A stretch of 64,000 bases of DNA, taken from NCBI GenBank assembly GCA_005885555.1, contig VAWN01000022.1, forward strand, positions 11,216 to 75,215, written 5' to 3'. The notes beneath the pieces are model-generated. The model ran no database searches, was not told the DNA's origin, and saw only the letters and a list, made by a program, of their open reading frames with translations. The position numbers and the translations under genes were made by a program. Source of the stretch: Actinomycetota bacterium. Its GTDB lineage: Bacteria > Actinomycetota > Actinomycetes > Mycobacteriales > Micromonosporaceae. Positions 1 through 8,778 of the stretch are shown here, in pieces (the first letter of the stretch is position 1; every line of letters begins with the position of its first letter).

Positions 1-176
1 TCTTCTTGTACACCGACGGAAGGCCGGACGACAGGAGAGAGCGATGCGCAAAATCAGCGGCTGGGGCTGACGGTCAGTTGGCCGGAAATCTGGCCACGGA
101 TCTGTAGGACTGTTGATCGGCGGCAAAGCCGCCTAGGCTGACTGCGTACGACAACCAGGGCCGACCACTACGGCGG
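1..176. other. Left window edge, upstream region of the GGDEF-EAL gene
   Basis: No complete gene is recognised here. All three forward frames are open from the window edge for 70 to 141 bases, so the tail of a preceding gene may be present but cannot be assigned. TAGGCT at 134-139 is a plausible -10 element for the next gene. TTGATC at 113-118 is a weak -35 candidate with a short 15-base spacer. Confidence 0.3.
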
Positions 177-2690
177 GTGATGAGCGCAGGCACCGACGAG
201 ACCGACCGGCGGTTGATGACGACCGTCGGTCTCGTCGTCGTTCTCGGAATGGTCTCGGTCAGCTGGGCGCTATGGAAAATCACGATTTCGGGCAGATCTG
301 AACATTCGCCATGGCTACCGATTGTCTGCGTTACGGCGGCATTGGCGGTTGCTAACCGCGTAACCCTACAAGTTCGGATCAAATCAGATCGCCATTTTAT
401 TGGAATGGAGGAGGTTGTCCTCCTCTTCGGTTTGGCGTTGCTTCCGGGCTATTGGCTCGTCGTGAGTACAGCCACAGCCGTTACGCTCGGACAGCTACTG
501 CGCAGGACGCCGCCGATCAAAACGTCCTTCAATGTCGCCAAACTTACGTGCATTGCCGCCTCAGGCGTTGCAGCGGCGGCTGCTTTTCATGTCTCCGGTC
601 CCTTTCCACCAAATGATCGTACATTGTGGGGGATCATCGCCGCCGCTCTCGCTATCCCGCTCGTCGACGAAGTGCTCTCGATTCCGGTGATTGCTTTGGC
701 AACAGGCACACCCGGATGGCAGCTGTTCCGGACAAATGTCGACGTTCGACTGGGCGGAATGATCGTCCGGTTGGTCCTCACAGTTATCGCATTGTTCGCG
801 ATCCCGAAGCAAATAGTGTTCGTCATCGTCGCCCCCCTGGTAATGGCGGCGATCCAGTTCATTTCATCGAACCGGCTCCGCGAGCGCGCCGAGCGGGCTG
901 CATGGCAGAAGCTGGCCCAGACCACCGACGAATTCAACGAAGTCGACCTAGATATCGTACTTCGGTCGGCGGTAAAGAGAGCCGCTGAGTTGTTCTCGGC
1001 GGACAAAGTGGATGTGAGGGTAGCCGTCCCGGTGGCCATGGACCGCTTGGTACTGGGCGACGCCGACGGCGTTCAATATGACGGTCCTGGAGGGCTTGCG
1101 CCGTCGACCGCCAGTCATCCGATTGCCGTGCCTTTGACGGGTCACGACGGAGCAACCGCGGGCGAGCTGCGACTGCTTTTCCGAGGCAACAAAGTGGCTC
1201 TGTCCGAGAGAGAACAGTTCACTCTACGTGCCTTTGCGGCGGCGCTGTCGACGGCAATACGCAACGCTTCGGCGTTCGCCGAGACCAAGCGCCTCGCCGC
1301 CGAGCATGAGCACGCCGCCAAGCACGACCCCCTCACCGGCCTCGCCAACCGCCGCCAGCTATACACCGTCGGCGACGATTTCCTCGCCGAACGGTCCGCC
1401 GAAGGCCAGATCGGCCTCCTCCTCATGGACCTGAACCACTTCAAGGAGGTCAACGACACCCTCGGTCACGTAGCCGGCGACGAGGTACTCCGCCAGGTCG
1501 CGGCCCGCCTCAAGGACACCTCCCCCGAAGAAGACCTCGTGGTGCGCCTCGGTGGCGACGAGTTCGCCGTACTCTTCATCGGCCTCCCCGCCCCGGCCCT
1601 CGCGGTACCCCGCGCCCGGGAGATCCTCGCCTCGCTCGACGAGCCCATGGAGGTCGACGGGATGCGCCTGGTCATCGAGGCCAGCGCCGGCGTCGCCCTC
1701 GCCCCCGCCCGGGGCGGCCTCGAAGAGCTCCTCCGCCGCGCCGACGTGGCGATGTACCAGGCCAAGCGCGCCGGTAACCGGATCTCGCTGTACAGCATGT
1801 CCCGCGACACCGCCGACATCGGCCGCCTGGCGCTCTCCGCCGACCTGCCCCGGGCGGTCGCCCGCCGCGAGTTCACCGTCAACTTCCAGCCGATCGTCGA
1901 CCTCGCCACCGGCCAGGTACTCGCCACCGAGGCCCTCGCCCGCTGGCACCACCCCGACCGCGGCGACCTGAACCCGACCCGGTTCCTCGACAAGGTCGAG
2001 CGCTCCGGCCTGCTCGCCGCGTTCAGCGAGAACGTCCTCGAACAGGCGCTGCACGCCGCCGGCAGGCTGCGCACCGAAGGCTTCCCGCTGCCGGTCGCGG
2101 TCAACGTCTCGCCGCGCAGCCTGCTCGACCCGACGTTCCCGGACGCGGTCGAGGAGCGGCTCCTCCTCGCCGAGGTCGCCCCCGAGGCGCTGACCATCGA
2201 GCTGACCGAGTCGCTCACCCTCAGCCAGCTCGACGTCGTCGACGAGGTGCTGCGTCGGCTGCGCGACCTCGGGGTACGCCTCGCTCTCGACGACTTCGGC
2301 ACCGGGTACTCGTCGCTGGCCACCCTCGCCCGGGTACCGGTCAACGAGCTGAAGATCGACCGTACCTTCGTCGACGCCATGGACTCCACCCAGGCCGACG
2401 CCGCCGTGGTCCGCTCCACGATCGACCTCGGTCGCAGCCTCGGCATGCTCGTGGTCGCCGAAGGGGTGGAGAGCGAAGACCAGCGCCGCCGGCTCTGGGA
2501 GGAGGGCTGCCCCGCCGGTCAGGGTCACCTCTTCGGCCGCCCGATGACGCTCGAACGCCTGCTCGCCGCGCTCAAACGGGGGTACGGCGACCGCCCGGCC
2601 ACCCTCGCCGCCCCGCTGCACGACTCGGCGTCGGTCATCCGGCTGCCCGCCCGGCGTTCCGTTCCCCAGCCGCGCCACGAGCTAGGCTGA
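177..2690 (+). CDS. Membrane-anchored GGDEF-EAL cyclic-di-GMP enzyme
   Basis: An 837-residue bifunctional c-di-GMP protein. The first 230 or so residues hold about six hydrophobic segments (MASE-like membrane sensor). A GAF-like stretch follows at about 245-365, then a GGDEF domain with the motif RLGGDEFAVLF and an EAL domain with ATEALARWHH, ELTESL and DDFGTGYSSL. Both catalytic signatures look intact, so it could make and degrade c-di-GMP. The RxxD inhibitory site five residues before GGDEF is replaced by PEED, so product inhibition is probably absent. The start is GTG at 177, with ATG at 180 equally possible. Bases 177 to about 1,270 are clearly AT-richer than the GGDEF-EAL half, suggesting that the sensor half was acquired or swapped. 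No partner gene is adjacent. Confidence 0.9.
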   Translation: MMSAGTDETDRRLMTTVGLVVVLGMVSVSWALWKITISGRSEHSPWLPIVCVTAALAVANRVTLQVRIKSDRHFIGMEEVVLLFGLALLPGYWLVVSTATAVTLGQLLRRTPPIKTSFNVAKLTCIAASGVAAAAAFHVSGPFPPNDRTLWGIIAAALAIPLVDEVLSIPVIALATGTPGWQLFRTNVDVRLGGMIVRLVLTVIALFAIPKQIVFVIVAPLVMAAIQFISSNRLRERAERAAWQKLAQTTDEFNEVDLDIVLRSAVKRAAELFSADKVDVRVAVPVAMDRLVLGDADGVQYDGPGGLAPSTASHPIAVPLTGHDGATAGELRLLFRGNKVALSEREQFTLRAFAAALSTAIRNASAFAETKRLAAEHEHAAKHDPLTGLANRRQLYTVGDDFLAERSAEGQIGLLLMDLNHFKEVNDTLGHVAGDEVLRQVAARLKDTSPEEDLVVRLGGDEFAVLFIGLPAPALAVPRAREILASLDEPMEVDGMRLVIEASAGVALAPARGGLEELLRRADVAMYQAKRAGNRISLYSMSRDTADIGRLALSADLPRAVARREFTVNFQPIVDLATGQVLATEALARWHHPDRGDLNPTRFLDKVERSGLLAAFSENVLEQALHAAGRLRTEGFPLPVAVNVSPRSLLDPTFPDAVEERLLLAEVAPEALTIELTESLTLSQLDVVDEVLRRLRDLGVRLALDDFGTGYSSLATLARVPVNELKIDRTFVDAMDSTQADAAVVRSTIDLGRSLGMLVVAEGVESEDQRRRLWEEGCPAGQGHLFGRPMTLERLLAALKRGYGDRPATLAAPLHDSASVIRLPARRSVPQPRHELG
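2683..2688 (+). promoter_or_regulatory. Leaderless-type -10 (TAGGCT)
   Basis: TAGGCT lies 5 bases before the GTG at 2694 and overlaps the end of the upstream gene. The spacing fits a leaderless transcript starting at or next to the start codon. No clear -35 is seen. Confidence 0.4.
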
Positions 2691-2693
2691 CGC

Positions 2694-3965
2694 GTGCCCG
2701 ACCGCCCCGGCCCGGCCCTCCGCAGCCGGGCCGCCGCCCTCGACTCCGCCGCTCTCGACGCAGCCGCCGCCCTCGACGCAGCCGCTGGCGGTCTGGCCGT
2801 CGACCTCGGGCTGTACGCCCTCTCCGCCGTCTTCGCACTGATCACCGCCCTCGCCGCCACGCTGCCGACGCACCATACGTGGGGCTGGATCGCCACCGCC
2901 GGCTACACCGCGGCCGCCCTCGTCGTCGTCGGCCAGCTGGCCACCCGGCGCGCCGACGTCACCAGCCGGGCCGCGCTCACGCTGGCCACCTGGGCCACCA
3001 CCGCTCTCGTACCGCTCGTCGTCGAAGCGGTACGGGGCCAGGCGCAGGAGGAGGTCATCACCGTCGAGCACGGGGGAGAGCGGCTGCTGCACACCGGTAC
3101 CCCGTACCTCGCCCACGACGCCATCGCCGCCCTCCCGGCCGGCGACCGCCTGCTCGCATACCTGCCGTACCAGCCGGGTATGGCCGTCTTCGGCCTGCCC
3201 CGCGCGACCCTCGGTACCCACTGGTGGACCGACGCCCGCGTCGGCTTCGCCGCCGTCACCGCACTGGCGCTCGCCCTCGCGATCCGGCAACTGCCCCGGT
3301 CGCCGCGCACCATCCGGGCGCTGCAGGTCGCGACCGTACTCCCCGTCTGCGCCCTCACCCTCGCCGTCGGCGGCGACGACCTGCCCGTCCTCGCCCTCTG
3401 CCTGCTCGCGCTCGCCTACGCCAGCCGCAACCGCGCCGCCGCGGCCGGCGTCGCCGTCGGCCTCGCCGGCGCGCTCAAGCTGTTCGCCTGGCCGGTCGCG
3501 ATCGTCGCGCTGTTCCTGCCGATGAACCGCCGCCGGTACGCGATCGGCGCCTTCGGCATCCCGATCCTCGCGCTCATCCCCGCGTTCCTCGTCGACCCCG
3601 ACGCCGCCGTCGAAAACGTCGTCCGCTTCACCCTCGGCCGCGGCCTGGCCCACAGCACGGCGGCGACCAACTTCCCCGGCCACCTGATCGCCCTCGCCAG
3701 CCCGGCCGCCGCCGTCGCGCTCCTCGTCGCCGCCGGCATCGCGATCGCCGTCTGGCTGGTCCGCCGCCCGCCCCGCGACGCACGCGGCGCGGCCGCCATC
3801 TGCGCCGCCGGCCTGCTCACCGCGATCCTGCTGATGCCGGCGACCCGCTTCGGATACCTGCTCTACCCGGCCGCCTACGCGGTCTGGGCCACGGCACTGC
3901 CGACAGCAGCGGCAGCCCGCACGCGATCAGCCACGCCGCCGGTACCAGCCTGTACCGGTCCATGA
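2694..3965 (+). CDS. Polytopic membrane protein, GT87/DUF2029-like glycosyltransferase
   Basis: A 423-residue hydrophobic protein with about ten membrane segments separated by short loops. A loop containing LPYQPGMAVFG and HWWTDARVG follows the third or fourth segment. Aspartates and a proline-rich loop after early helices, and the AGALKLFAWP segment, resemble GT-C polyprenyl-phosphate-dependent mannosyltransferases (GT87). These act on the outer face of the membrane in actinobacterial envelope glycan synthesis. The N-terminus is an Ala/Asp-rich cytoplasmic tail. The GTG start lies 3 bases after the preceding stop. The fold assignment is by pattern only, and the acceptor is unknown. Confidence 0.7.
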   Translation: MPDRPGPALRSRAAALDSAALDAAAALDAAAGGLAVDLGLYALSAVFALITALAATLPTHHTWGWIATAGYTAAALVVVGQLATRRADVTSRAALTLATWATTALVPLVVEAVRGQAQEEVITVEHGGERLLHTGTPYLAHDAIAALPAGDRLLAYLPYQPGMAVFGLPRATLGTHWWTDARVGFAAVTALALALAIRQLPRSPRTIRALQVATVLPVCALTLAVGGDDLPVLALCLLALAYASRNRAAAAGVAVGLAGALKLFAWPVAIVALFLPMNRRRYAIGAFGIPILALIPAFLVDPDAAVENVVRFTLGRGLAHSTAATNFPGHLIALASPAAAVALLVAAGIAIAVWLVRRPPRDARGAAAICAAGLLTAILLMPATRFGYLLYPAAYAVWATALPTAAAARTRSATPPVPACTGP

Positions 3966-4047
3966 CCAGGCCGTCCAGCACCTGACCGGCACAAGCCAAA
4001 GCCCGCGAAACCCTCGCCACCATCCGCAAAGAGCACACACTGGAGAC

Positions 4048-4671
4048 GTGACCGGGTACCTCGACCGCGCACACGCCGGCGATCTCCTCGCCGACGAACT
4101 GTCCGCGTACCGGAGCAGACCCGACGTCACCGTCCTCGGTCTCGTCCGCGGCGGTGTACCCGTGGCGGTCCGTGTCGCGCTGGCTCTCGCGGTACCCCTT
4201 GATGTTCTTGTCGTGCGCAAGCTCGGCGTGCCGTGGGCGCCGGAGGTAGCGTTCGGCGCGCTCGGCCCGGGCGGCGTGCAGGTGCTCAACCCGGAGGTCG
4301 CCGGCCGGCTCGACGAGCGCGACATCGCCGCGGTCGTCGCCGCCGAGGCGGCGGAGCTGGAGCGGCGCGAGCGGACCTACCGCGCCGGCCGCCCGCCGCT
4401 GGATCTCGCGGGCCGGACCGCGATCCTCGTCGACGACGGCCTGGCCACCGGGGCGACGGCCTGCGCCGCGGTGGCGGTGGCCCGCGGCCTGGGCGCGGCG
4501 TGGGTGGTCATGGCGGTGCCCGTGGGTGCGCCGGATGCGGTGCGCCGCCTGGCCGCGGCGGCGGACGAGGTGCACTGCCCGTTGGTACCGCGACACTTCG
4601 GCGCGGTCAGCCGCTTCTACGGCAACTTCGGGCAGGTCAGCACCGACGAAGTCGTCGCGCTGCTGCGGTAG
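4048..4671 (+). CDS. Phosphoribosyltransferase family protein
   Basis: A 207-residue PRTase-fold protein. The PRPP-binding loop is ILVDDGLATGAT (about residues 128-139), with two acidic residues followed by the Gly/Thr loop. The N-terminal VLGLVRGGVPVAV and VRKLGVPWAPEVAFGA segments match stand-alone actinobacterial phosphoribosyltransferases of unknown substrate. In some genomes these are fused to dienelactone hydrolase-like domains. Start is GTG, with GGAG 5 bases upstream. It stands alone, with the preceding GT87 gene 82 bases away. The nucleobase substrate cannot be read from sequence. Confidence 0.85.
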   Translation: MTGYLDRAHAGDLLADELSAYRSRPDVTVLGLVRGGVPVAVRVALALAVPLDVLVVRKLGVPWAPEVAFGALGPGGVQVLNPEVAGRLDERDIAAVVAAEAAELERRERTYRAGRPPLDLAGRTAILVDDGLATGATACAAVAVARGLGAAWVVMAVPVGAPDAVRRLAAAADEVHCPLVPRHFGAVSRFYGNFGQVSTDEVVALLR

Positions 4672-4723
4672 GAGCGGGCTCGCCCCGCCGCGCACTAATC
4701 TCGGGGCCAGGGATGGAGGCGCC

Positions 4724-5179
4724 ATGGCGGACATCGACAGCTTCGAGACGTGCCCCACCGATATCGTTCACGCATCGCCGGAGCGGGTCTGGGAGCTGCT
4801 GACCGTTCCGGCCCGGCTCGACGGCTGGCTCGGCGTGAAGGTCATCGAGGCGCCCGCGCATAACCTCGCGGTCGGCGATCGGCTGGTCTTCGGGCCCGCA
4901 CCCGGGTTGCGCTTGTCGTGGCAGGTGCTGTCCGTCGAGCCGCCGCGCACGCTCGAACTCGACGTCAAGGCGCCGTTCGGCATCAGGAACCACGAGGTCG
5001 TCGTCGTGTCGCCGGTCGGCACCGACAGTTGCCGCGTCACGTTCAATTGAGACTTCAGCTTCCTTCCAGGTTGGCGGGGACGGTTCATCCGCCGCGTCGT
5101 GCGGCGTGAGCTGGTCAACGACCCGGCCCGGGCGTTGGCGCGGCTCAAGAAGGCGGCCGAGTCCAGCGGGCTGCGGTAA
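4724..5179 (+). pseudogene. SRPBCC-family gene interrupted by in-frame TGA
   Basis: The ATG at 4724 opens a 108-residue reading with the START/SRPBCC pattern (IVHASPERVWELL, DGWLGVKV, GDRLVF, LSWQVLSVEPPRTLEL, then a C-terminal beta strand ending SCRVTFN). It stops at TGA 5048-5050. The same frame stays open beyond the stop for 42 codons (DFSFLPGWRG, then a basic helix LARLKKAAESSGLR), ending in TAA at 5177. That is exactly the missing C-terminal helix of the fold, so the TGA looks like a single nonsense change in a roughly 151-residue gene. Sequencing error is possible. No SECIS-like element is apparent. An adjacent decayed gene supports local decay. Confidence 0.75.
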
Positions 5180-5280
5180 TCGCGTTGCCGGCCGGGCTGG
5201 GTCGGAAGCATCATGGCAGCCATGCGGTGACCGCGACATTCCCGGTGATCTATTCGGTCGATGTCGCGGAGGTTCGTGCC

Positions 5281-6079
5281 TTGTTGAAGGCTGTCAATCT
5301 TTCTATGTCCTACGACGGCGGCGCCCTCTTCCGGGGCGTGTCGTTCACGCTGTCCGGGCGTGACCAGGTCGGCCTGGTCGGGCCGCACGGGGTCGGCATG
5401 TCGACGCTGCTGCGGGTCCTCGCTGGCGAGCTCAAGCCGCAACGCGGCGCGGTCACCGTCCGCGGCACGCTGGGCTACTACCCCCAGCAGGTACCGGACC
5501 CGAGCGCCACCATCGACGCATTCCTCGCCGACTTCCCGGGGGCGCTGCTCGTCGTCGCGCACGACCGGGCGTTCCTCAACCGCGTCGTCGGCGCCGTCAT
5601 CGAGCTGGACGGCATCCACGGCGAGCCGCGGTTCCATGCCGGCAACTACACCGCGTACCGCATCGAGAAGGAGCACCGCTGGCAGCGGCTGCTGCTCGGC
5701 TTCGAGGCACCGGAGAAGGCGCGCATCCGGCTGGTCGCCGACATCGAGTGGACCCGGGCGCAGGCCGGGCCGGTCGAGCGCACGGTCCGCCGTGGGCTGG
5801 GCGCCTGCGGTACGCCAGGAAGGTGGCCCGCACGGCCAGGGCGCGCGAGGGACGGCTACGCCGGAAGATGCTGTCCGCCGGGTGGGTGGCCGCATCGCAG
5901 ACCCAGCCGGTACTGGCACTGGCGTTCCCGCCGACGGTGACCGACGCAGAGGTGGTCGCCGAGCAGTCCTGCTGCTCCTCGACGAGCCGACCGACCACCT
6001 CGACTTCGACTCGCTCGACGTGGTGGAGGCGGTACCTGGCCCGGGCCGTCGAGCGTACCCGCCGGCTCGTCCTACGTGA
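5281..6079 (+). pseudogene. Decayed ABC-F ATPase gene
   Basis: Remnants of an antibiotic-resistance/ribosome-rescue type ABC-F protein are spread over three frames. Frame 1 (from about 5281) carries AVNLSMSYDGGALFRGVSF, a Walker A loop GPHGVGMST whose lysine is replaced by methionine, and VVAHDRAFLNRVV followed by ELDG. The signature and first Walker B region before it is missing. Near 5,810 homology moves to frame 3 (ARKVARTARAREGRL). Near 5,955 it moves to frame 2 (LLLLDEPTDHLDFDSLDVVE, a second Walker B), and near 6,035 back to frame 3 (LARAVERTRRLVLRDGHVDE). At least three frameshifts and a deletion make function implausible. The 3' end runs into the dnaB stop. Confidence 0.85.
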
Positions 6080-7484
6080 CGGCCATGTCGACGAACCGGG
6101 ACAGGTGCAGCTGGGCGGCCACGGTGACGGTGTCGGTGGGCCCGTTGCGGTGCTTGGCGACGATGAAGTCCGCCTCCCCGGCGCGGGGTGACTCCTTGTC
6201 GTAGTAGTCGTCCCGGTGCAGCAGGATGACAACGTCTGCATCCTGTTCAATAGAGCCAGATTCCCGCAGGTCGGACAGTTGCGGTCGCTTGTCGGTGCGC
6301 TGCTCGGGACCGCGGTTGAGCTGGCTGACCGCGACCACCGGGCAGTCGACCTCCTTGGCCAGCAGCTTCAGCCCACGCGACAGCTCGGCGACCTCCTGCT
6401 GGCGGCTCTCCACCCGCTTCGGCGAGGTCATCAGCTGCAGGTAGTCGACGACGACGAGCTTGAGGTCGTGCCGCTGCTTGAGCCGTCGGGACTTGGCCCG
6501 GATCTCCATCAGGCTCATGTTGGGCGTGTCGTCGACGAACAGCGGCGCCTCGCTGATCTCGCCCATCCGCCGGGCGAGCTTGGTCCAGTCGTCGTCGGAG
6601 AGCTGTCCGGACCGCAGGACGTGCAGCGGTACCCGCGCCTCGGCGGCGAGCAGTCGCATGACGATTTCGACCTTGCTCATTTCCAGCGAGAAGATCGCGC
6701 TGGCGAAGTTGTGCCGGACCGACGTCGCCCGCGCGAAATCCATCGCCGCCGTGGACTTCCCCAAGCCGGGCCGGCCGGCCACGATGATCAACTGACCGGG
6801 GTGCAGCCCGTTGAGCAACCGGTCGAGGTCGGTGAACCCGGTCGGTACCCCGGTCATCAAGCCGCCCTGCGACCCGACCGCCTCGATCTCGTCAAGGGTC
6901 GGCTGAAGCAGCTCGGACAGCACCGCGAAGTCTTCGCTGACCCGCCGCTCGGTCACGTCGTAGACGGCCTGCTGCGCCAGGTCGACCAGGTCGTCGACGT
7001 CGCGGCCGGTGCCGGTCGCCGACCCGTAGCCGAGCTGCACGATCCGGGTGCCCGCCTCGATGAGCCGGCGCAGCACCGCCCGCTCGGACACGATCCGGGC
7101 GTAGAAGGCCGCGTTGGCGGCGGTCGGCACGCTGGAGATCAGCGTGTGCAGGTATGGCGCCCCGCCGACCCGGCCGAGGTGCCCCGCGTCGGCGAGCGCC
7201 GCGGCCACGGTGATCGCGTCGGCCGGCTCGCCACGCCCGTACAGGTCGAGGACCGCGTCGAAGATCGTCGCATGGGTCGGCCGGTAGAAGTCACCGGTCT
7301 TGAGGATCTCCACGACGTCGGCGATGGCGTCCTTGGACAGCAGCATCCCGCCGAGTACGCACTGCTCGGCGGCGACGTCCTGGGGCGGCGAACGGTCGTA
7401 GGACACGTCGTCCGACCGCGCCTCGGTGGGCCGCGGCTCCGCGAACCGCGACTCGACCGACCGCGCGTCGTCGGTGACCGACAC
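6072..7484 (-). CDS. dnaB: Replicative DNA helicase DnaB
   Basis: The hexameric 5'-3' helicase of the replication fork (470 residues from this start). The N-terminal primase-interacting domain has AAEQCVLGGMLL. The RecA-like motor has Walker A GRPGLGKST (about residue 225), VVVDYLQLM as Walker B, SQLNRGPEQR, and the arginine region AKHRNGPT. There is no intein at the Walker A site, where actinobacterial DnaB inteins often sit. The GTG at 7484 is preferred: it begins VSVTDD, as in related Micromonosporaceae proteins, and follows a G-rich ribosome-binding stretch. An ATG at 7520 would add 12 residues but lacks such a site. It is last in the rpsF-ssb-rpsR-rplI neighbourhood, though separated from it by a plus-strand gene. 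Confidence 0.97.
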   Translation of the reverse strand: MSVTDDARSVESRFAEPRPTEARSDDVSYDRSPPQDVAAEQCVLGGMLLSKDAIADVVEILKTGDFYRPTHATIFDAVLDLYGRGEPADAITVAAALADAGHLGRVGGAPYLHTLISSVPTAANAAFYARIVSERAVLRRLIEAGTRIVQLGYGSATGTGRDVDDLVDLAQQAVYDVTERRVSEDFAVLSELLQPTLDEIEAVGSQGGLMTGVPTGFTDLDRLLNGLHPGQLIIVAGRPGLGKSTAAMDFARATSVRHNFASAIFSLEMSKVEIVMRLLAAEARVPLHVLRSGQLSDDDWTKLARRMGEISEAPLFVDDTPNMSLMEIRAKSRRLKQRHDLKLVVVDYLQLMTSPKRVESRQQEVAELSRGLKLLAKEVDCPVVAVSQLNRGPEQRTDKRPQLSDLRESGSIEQDADVVILLHRDDYYDKESPRAGEADFIVAKHRNGPTDTVTVAAQLHLSRFVDMAVT

Positions 7485-7808
7485 CGCTGACCCACCCCCA
7501 ATGTCCTCCGCGGAAGCCATGATCCGCGCTGGGTACGACAGAATCCTCAGCGCGGCGGCGCCCACCGCAGGACAACGCAGGAACGATACGGAGGCTGCGG
7601 GGCCGGGCACAAACATCGCTGTTGACGGTGTTCTGGACAACCTGTGGACCACGCGGCCGCACGATGTGGGTCATGCTGTGCACAGCTTGTGGATCGTGCT
7701 GGGGATGATTCGCCGATAGCACGCTGACCAGCGCAGACGTTTCCCACAGCCTGTGCCTGACAGAAACTTGCGTCGGCGTGTCGCGCCAGCCCAGGTACCC
7801 TCGTTGGC
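7485..7808. promoter_or_regulatory. dnaB upstream region with DnaA-box-like sites
   Basis: Intergenic space between divergent dnaB and the next gene. Several 9-mers related to the DnaA box occur: TCTGGACAA at 7632-7640, TGTGGACCA at 7643-7651 and TGTGGATCG at 7688-7696, besides CCCACAG at 7744-7750. None is a perfect consensus. They may indicate DnaA-linked control of dnaB, but such sites are partly expected this near the origin. No terminator or small gene is evident. Confidence 0.35.
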
Positions 7809-8561
7809 GTGACCACGTGGCGGACCGAGCGGCGCTTCGACGACGCCGCGCCCGACCCGTGGAACGAGGAACCACCGCCCCGCAGGCCGATGTCGCCACG
7901 CGAGCGGTTCAGCCCGCCGGTGCCGATCTCACCGCCGGTCTCCCCGGTGGTGCCGCCGGTACAGCGGCGGGTGCCGCAACCACCCGCACCCGGCCGGCCG
8001 GTGCCGCAACCACCCGCGATGCGCCCGGTACCCGCGCGGTCCGCGCCGCCTGCGCAGCCGCCCGCGCTGCGCGCCCTACCCGCACCGCCCGCGCTGCGCC
8101 CGGCGCCGGTGCCCCCGCCGACGGCGCCGCCGGGCCGGCACGGCCGCCGCCGCGCCCCGCGCAACCGGTACGACTGGCGGGTCACCCGGCACGCCGCCCG
8201 CCCGGTCGAGGTCGAGGACGACGAGAAGCACTACCTGGCCACGTTCGGCTGGGTGGCGGCCTGGTTCGCGGTGCCGTACGCGCTGTTCGCCGCGTGGACG
8301 CTGACCTTTCCGTCCAGCCCCGGCACGGCCTGCGCGCGGCCGACCGGCAACGCCTGCCCGTCGCCGCGCAGCCTGGCCCTGACCACGCTGATCCACAGCC
8401 TGCCCCGGGTCGGCTTCGCCCTCGGCCTCGCCCTGATCATCGCCGGGCTGATCCGGCTCGGAAGCGCCGCATGGCGCCCGGCCACCGCCGCCTTCTCGGC
8501 GGCGATCATCGGCGCGGGCGCCGCGACGGTGCTCTACTCAGTGATCAATTCCTCCGGCTGA
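7809..8561 (+). CDS. Hypothetical proline-rich membrane protein
   Basis: A 250-residue protein not recognised as a named family. Residues 15-110 are a Pro/Val/Arg-rich low-complexity tail with internal duplications; the 17-base stretch GTGCCGCAACCACCCGC occurs twice within it. The C-terminal half has three hydrophobic segments (around FGWVAAWFAVPYALFAAWTL, LTTLIHSLPRVGFALGLALIIAG and AAFSAAIIGAGAATVLYSV). An extracytoplasmic loop between the first two contains two cysteines (GTACARPTGNACPS) that could form a disulfide. It starts at GTG and is divergent from dnaB. A membrane role is likely, but the function is unknown. Confidence 0.7.
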   Translation: MTTWRTERRFDDAAPDPWNEEPPPRRPMSPRERFSPPVPISPPVSPVVPPVQRRVPQPPAPGRPVPQPPAMRPVPARSAPPAQPPALRALPAPPALRPAPVPPPTAPPGRHGRRRAPRNRYDWRVTRHAARPVEVEDDEKHYLATFGWVAAWFAVPYALFAAWTLTFPSSPGTACARPTGNACPSPRSLALTTLIHSLPRVGFALGLALIIAGLIRLGSAAWRPATAAFSAAIIGAGAATVLYSVINSSG

Positions 8562-8655
8562 TCCGGGCCGCGCCGCGCCTCCCGATCGCTGCGTGGGGCG
8601 CCTTGGTCCGCTCACCGGGCCCCGCTTCGCTCGGTGCGCGGCGGGACTCCCGCGG

Positions 8656-8709
8656 CGAGATCTTGGACGCCGGTACCCCCTGCAGGGGGTGGAGGTGTCC
8701 AAGATCTCG
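8656..8709. repeat. Nested palindromic element (GATCTTGGAC type)
   Basis: A 13-base perfect inverted repeat (8656-8668 and 8697-8709; arm CGAGATCTTGGAC) encloses a second 16-base perfect palindrome, ACCCCCTGCAGGGGGT, at 8675-8690. It lies in the spacer after the 7809-8561 gene. Its arm shares GATCTTGGA with a second extragenic inverted repeat at 28886-28961, suggesting a dispersed REP-like family. It could fold as a strong cruciform or RNA hairpin. Confidence 0.7.
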
Positions 8710-8778
8710 GAGGCTCGGCGCAACCAGTACCCGGTGAGACCAGCCAGCGCCAGCGGTGCGACACGGCCGCGGACAGCA

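Noticed and set aside
1359-2678. A 439-codon minus-strand frame opposite the GGDEF-EAL domains
   Set aside because: The opposite strand carries intact catalytic motifs. The translation here is Gly/Glu/Arg-rich with no fold.
5048-5050. Selenocysteine or programmed readthrough at TGA
   Set aside because: No SECIS-like hairpin is seen directly downstream, and an adjacent pseudogene makes a nonsense mutation simpler.
6072-7484. Intein in DnaB
   Set aside because: The Walker A and downstream motifs are contiguous, and the total length is normal.
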